From contig KB906724.1 of the NCBI GenBank assembly GCA_000381565.1, positions 72,085-136,084 on the forward strand: DNA of 64,000 bases, written 5' to 3'. The position numbers were made by a program, and so were the translations under genes. Origin of the DNA: Oxalobacteraceae bacterium AB_14 (lineage in GTDB: Bacteria > Pseudomonadota > Gammaproteobacteria > Burkholderiales > Burkholderiaceae_D). The notes below the pieces were generated by a model. It was not told the DNA's origin. It was given only the letters and a program-made list of their open reading frames with translations, and made no database searches. Shown one piece after another: positions 60,861-64,000 of this stretch (position 1 is its first letter; each line of letters opens with the position of its first letter).

Positions 60861-61883
60861 ATGACCATGCAACTCGAACCACGCGCACAAACCCTGCTCA
60901 AGGCCCTCGTCGAACGCTACATCGCGGACGGGCAGCCGGTGGGCTCGCGCGCCTTGTCCAAGATCTCCGGGCTGGAGCTGTCGCCGGCGACCATCCGCAA
61001 CATCATGGCCGACCTCGAGGAGCTGGGCTACGTCGCCAGTCCCCACACCTCGGCCGGGCGGGTGCCGACGCCGCGCGGCTACCGCATCTTTGTCGACACC
61101 CTGCTGACGGTGCAGCACCTCGACGAGCAATCGGTCGAAGGGCGCATGCGGCTGCAGGCGCCGCAGCCGCAGAAGATGATCGCCAACGCGGCGCAGATGC
61201 TGTCGTCGCTGTCGCAGTTCGCCGGCGTGGTGCTCAGTCCGCGGCGCGAATCGGTGTTCCAGCAGATCGAATTTTTGCGGCTGGGGGAGAAGCGCATCCT
61301 GCTGGTGATCGTCGGCCCGACCGGCGACGTGCAGAACCGGCTGCTGCTGACCGACGTCGACTACAGCCCGGCGCAGCTGGTCCACTCGGCCAACTACATC
61401 AACCAGAACTACGGCGGGCTGGCCTTCGACGAAGTGCACATGCGGCTGCAAAACGAAGTGCGCCAGCTGCGCGACGACATGGGGCGGCTGATGCAGGCGG
61501 CGGTGGAGGCGGGCAGCGAGGCGATGGCCGACAGCTCGGACGACATGGTCATCTCCGGCGAGCGCAACCTGCTGTCGGTGAGCGACCTGTCGTCGAACAT
61601 GACGTCGCTGCGGCAGATGTTCGACATGTTCGAGCAGAAGACGGGATTGATGCAGCTGCTCGACGTCTCGAGCAAGGCCAGCGGCGTGCAGATCTACATC
61701 GGCGGCGAATCGAGCCTGGTGCCGATGGACGAGATGAGCGTGGTCACCGCGCCCTACATGGCCAACGGCAAGATCGTCGGCACCCTGGGAGTGATCGGCC
61801 CGACCCGCATGGCGTATGAGCGGGTGATACCGATCGTCGACATCACGGCCAAGCTGCTGTCGAACGCGTTGAGCCACAATTGA
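60861..61883 (+). CDS. hrcA: Heat-inducible transcription repressor HrcA
   Basis: 340 residues: N-terminal winged helix ([20 protein letters not shown]...[17 protein letters not shown]), GAF-like middle and dimerisation parts ([44 protein letters not shown]). It represses groE/dnaK-type operons via CIRCE sites; no CIRCE site was noticed in this window. Length typical (about 340). Confidence 0.96.
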   Translation: MTMQLEPRAQTLLKALVERYIADGQPVGSRALSKISGLELSPATIRNIMADLEELGYVASPHTSAGRVPTPRGYRIFVDTLLTVQHLDEQSVEGRMRLQAPQPQKMIANAAQMLSSLSQFAGVVLSPRRESVFQQIEFLRLGEKRILLVIVGPTGDVQNRLLLTDVDYSPAQLVHSANYINQNYGGLAFDEVHMRLQNEVRQLRDDMGRLMQAAVEAGSEAMADSSDDMVISGERNLLSVSDLSSNMTSLRQMFDMFEQKTGLMQLLDVSSKASGVQIYIGGESSLVPMDEMSVVTAPYMANGKIVGTLGVIGPTRMAYERVIPIVDITAKLLSNALSHN

Positions 61884-61885
61884 TG

Positions 61886-61966
61886 GTCTATGGGTTCCCG
61901 CCTGCGCGGACTGACGTCGTTCCTGCGCGGACATGACGTCATTCCCGCGCAGGCGGGAATCTATGC
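61886..61966. repeat. Composite dRS3-like repeat (copy C)
   Basis: An exact ATTCCCGCGCAGGCGGGAAT at 61941-61960 is preceded in inverted orientation by a partial copy (TTCCCGCCTGCGCGG, 61895-61909) and a second fragment (TTCCTGCGCGG, 61920-61930), separated by GACGTC motifs. It fills the gap between convergent hrcA and fur. Confidence 0.75.
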
Positions 61967-61982
61967 TGAGCTGGCTTGGCCG

Positions 61983-62411
61983 TTACGGCCGGTGCGGGCA
62001 GGCGGTCTTGGTGCAGTTGCCGTAGATCGCCAGCGCATGCTCGGCGATCTTGAAGCCGCGCTCCTTGGCGATGATCTGCTGGCGCGATTCGATTTCCTCG
62101 TCGAAGAATTCTTCCACCCGGCCGCAATCGAGGCACACCAGGTGATCGTGGTGCGAACCTTCGTTCAATTCGAAAATCGCCTTGCCCGTCTCGAAATGGT
62201 TGCGGTTCAGCAGGCCGGCCTGCTCGAACTGGGTCAGCACGCGGTACACGGTCGCCAGACCCACGTCCATATTGTCGGACAGCAGGATCTTGTAGACATC
62301 CTCGGCGGTCAGGTGGCGCACTTCGCTGTTCTGGAAAATGTCCAGGATTTTCAGGCGGGGCAGCGTGGCTTTCAGGCCGCTGGCCTTCAGGTCGGTAGGA
62401 TTGTTGCTCAT
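61983..62411 (-). CDS. fur: Ferric uptake regulator
   Basis: 142 residues: winged-helix N-terminal domain ([13 protein letters not shown]...[19 protein letters not shown]) and a dimerisation domain with the metal cluster [11 protein letters not shown] and a C-terminal CTKTAC. As Fe2+-Fur it represses iron-uptake genes; the Fur-box-like sites near feoA, bfd and the PiuC-type gene in this window are likely targets. Divergent from bamE, a conserved arrangement. Confidence 0.97.
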   Translation of the reverse strand: MSNNPTDLKASGLKATLPRLKILDIFQNSEVRHLTAEDVYKILLSDNMDVGLATVYRVLTQFEQAGLLNRNHFETGKAIFELNEGSHHDHLVCLDCGRVEEFFDEEIESRQQIIAKERGFKIAEHALAIYGNCTKTACPHRP

Positions 62412-62677
62412 GATGTCGACTCTTCGAGTGGTTGGCGATTGCGAGCCGACAGTTTAACGCACTCCGACAGGCGCCGCACCTGCGGCGCGAGACGTCCCCT
62501 CGCGGGTGAAATTTACATTTGCAATGTTTTACAATTAATCTTTATAAAACAAGGACATAGTTCCGGATTTGCTGGATAATGCGATCTCCCCGAGTGCCCG
62601 CGCAGCCCCATCTCGCACCTTGTGCTTTATGATATAGCGTTTTTCGGCACTTCCGCTCGATCAGATTGAGGACAACC

Positions 62678-63328
62678 ATGCGCGTCACCCAGGCTTTATC
62701 GCAGTCTTTGTTGCACCGTTTCACCCGCCGCGCGCCGCTGCTGGCCGGCGCTGTTTGCGTCGCGCTGGCCGCGGGCGGCTGCGCGTCCAACACCACGCTG
62801 GGCGAGAAATCGACCGACGTCAAGGAAACCGGCACCACGCTCGACGCCAACAAGGGCGCGCAAACGACCACCATCACCAAGCTGCAGAAGTTCATGTGGT
62901 TCTTCTCGCCGTATCGCCCGGACATCCAGCAGGGTAACTTCGTGTCCGAAGAGATGCTGGCGCAGCTGAAGGCCGGCATGACGCGCGACCAGGTCCGCTT
63001 CATCTTCGGCACCGCGCTGCTGGCCGACCCGTTCCACGCCGACCGCTGGGACTACGCCTTCCGCATGGCCAAGGGCAACGGCGAAATCACCACCAGCCGC
63101 GTGATCGTGTTCTTCGACAAGGATGGCAAGGTGGCGCGCTGGGAAGGCGGCAACCTGCCGACCGAGAAAGAATACATCGCCCGCATCGCCGGCCCGGCGC
63201 CCAAGGTCAAGAAGAACCCGAGCGTTCCGGACGCGCGTCCGGTGGGCAATACCTCGTCCATCCCGGCCGGCAGCGACAACGCCGCCGCCTCGCCGGTGGG
63301 CGTCACGGTGAACAACGACAAGAAATAA
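62678..63328 (+). CDS. bamE: Outer-membrane assembly lipoprotein BamE
   Basis: 216 residues: lipobox AAGGC with Cys35, then the SmpA/BamE domain ([58 protein letters not shown]). Start at ATG 62678 behind GAGGA. It is longer than E. coli BamE (113) because of a region before the domain and a Pro/Ala/Asn-rich C-terminal tail. dapB starts 16 bases later. Confidence 0.95.
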   Translation: MRVTQALSQSLLHRFTRRAPLLAGAVCVALAAGGCASNTTLGEKSTDVKETGTTLDANKGAQTTTITKLQKFMWFFSPYRPDIQQGNFVSEEMLAQLKAGMTRDQVRFIFGTALLADPFHADRWDYAFRMAKGNGEITTSRVIVFFDKDGKVARWEGGNLPTEKEYIARIAGPAPKVKKNPSVPDARPVGNTSSIPAGSDNAAASPVGVTVNNDKK

Positions 63329-63344
63329 GCACGAGGACCGCAGC

Positions 63345-64000
63345 ATGACAGACCTGAACATCGCCATCGCCGGCGCCGGCGGCCGCATGGGCCGCATCCT
63401 GATCGAAGCGGTGCTCGACGCGCCCGACGCCACCCTGTCCGGCGCGCTCGACCGCGCGGGCTCGGACGACATCGGCAGCGACGCCGCCGCCTTCCTCGGC
63501 AAGCCGGCCGGCGTGCCGGTGGAGTCCGAGCTGGCCAAGGGCCTGGCCGGCGCGCAGTTCCTGATCGACTTCACCCGCCCCGAAGGCACGCTGGAGCACC
63601 TGGCCTATTGCGCCGAGCACGGCATCAAGATGATCATCGGCACCACCGGCTTCGACGACGCCGGCAAGGCGGCCATCGCCGAGGCGGCCAAGAAGACCGC
63701 GATCGTGTTCTCGCCCAACTTCAGCGTCGGCGTCAACGTCACGCTCAAGCTGCTGCGGCAGGCGGCCAAGGCGCTGTCGACCGGCTACGACATCGAAGTG
63801 ATCGAGGCCCACCACCGCCACAAGGTCGACGCCCCGTCCGGCACCGCGCTGAAGATGGGCGAAGTGCTGGCCGACGCGCTCGGCCGCGACTTGAAGGATT
63901 GCGCCGTCTACGCGCGCGAAGGCGTGACCGGCGAGCGCGATCCGTCGTCGATCGGCTTCGCCACCATCCGCGGCGGCGACATCGTCGGCGACCACACGGT
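63345..64000 (+). CDS. dapB: 4-hydroxy-tetrahydrodipicolinate reductase (3' end cut by window)
   Basis: The frame starts at ATG 63345 ([20 protein letters not shown]) and runs open to the window end, 218 complete codons of about 270. Dinucleotide motif GAGGRMG, GTTGF and the catalytic segment [15 protein letters not shown] are present. It makes tetrahydrodipicolinate for lysine and meso-diaminopimelate synthesis. Confidence 0.96.
   Translation, partial: MTDLNIAIAGAGGRMGRILIEAVLDAPDATLSGALDRAGSDDIGSDAAAFLGKPAGVPVESELAKGLAGAQFLIDFTRPEGTLEHLAYCAEHGIKMIIGTTGFDDAGKAAIAEAAKKTAIVFSPNFSVGVNVTLKLLRQAAKALSTGYDIEVIEAHHRHKVDAPSGTALKMGEVLADALGRDLKDCAVYAREGVTGERDPSSIGFATIRGGDIVGDHT

Overview
The window is 64 kb of high-GC (mid-60s % by eye) chromosome from a betaproteobacterium, most probably a member of the Oxalobacteraceae (Massilia/Duganella/Janthinobacterium group). 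This placement is inferred from protein character and gene order: murU-amgK-lptD-surA-pdxA-rsmA, fur divergent from bamE followed by dapB, split pntAA/pntAB/pntB, and feoA-feoB plus a small Cys-rich protein. I saw no prophage, insertion sequence, CRISPR array, rRNA or tRNA. Almost all of it is ordinary core chromosome, with one clear catabolic island and several small elements.

Layout. 1-6.4 kb: the 3' part of a large NAD-glutamate dehydrogenase and astE (last step of arginine succinyltransferase catabolism, which yields glutamate for the dehydrogenase), then an EF-hand protein, a DUF1993 protein and a tiny membrane peptide. 6.6-16.7 kb: an APC amino-acid permease with a strong terminator, two very small minus-strand genes, a membrane diguanylate cyclase, a DMT exporter, an FUSC/YccS-type membrane protein, an M14 carboxypeptidase, a degenerate metallo-beta-lactamase-fold secreted protein and an FMN reductase. 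16.8-22.4 kb (minus): an S46 dipeptidyl-peptidase, a cytochrome b561-YceI-YceI operon and purB. 22.4-30.8 kb (plus): a GST, then a sucrose-utilisation island: LacI-type regulator, two palindromic operators, TonB-dependent receptor, amylosucrase-family enzyme, fructokinase-like PfkB kinase and MFS sugar symporter. 30.7-36.3 kb: an iron region with bacterioferritin, PiuC-type dioxygenase, TonB, bacterioferritin-associated ferredoxin and feoA/feoB/Cys-rich protein, with Fur-box-like sites. The fur gene itself lies at 62 kb.

36.3-49 kb: FMN-binding glutamate synthase-like protein, a GST, a 5'-3' exonuclease, a receiver protein lacking its phospho-acceptor Asp, a NUDIX hydrolase-mnmA pair, the transhydrogenase operon, an SDR, and a ribbon-helix-helix protein with a RAMA-like C-terminal part. 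46.7-51 kb (minus) is the run amgK-murU-pepP-ubiH-like, divergent from lptD-surA-pdxA-rsmA (51-56.8 kb). 57-60 kb (minus) holds two tandem paralogous lipoproteins and a metallophosphoesterase lipoprotein. 60-64 kb holds a HAD phosphatase, hrcA, fur, bamE and the start of dapB, cut by the window end.

Repeats stand out between genes: two copies of a long, near-perfect palindrome sharing a core that begins GGGGTCA (19.0 and 56.8 kb), and three sites with Neisseria dRS3-like ATTCCC-N8-GGGAAT palindromes (16.1, 38.8, 61.9 kb). The best candidates for follow-up are the complete TonB-dependent sucrose locus with its twin operators, the pseudo-receiver, the active-site-less MBL-fold protein, the RHH/RAMA-like protein, the lipobox-bearing SurA and the palindromic element family. 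I do not see a convincing wholly new multi-gene system.
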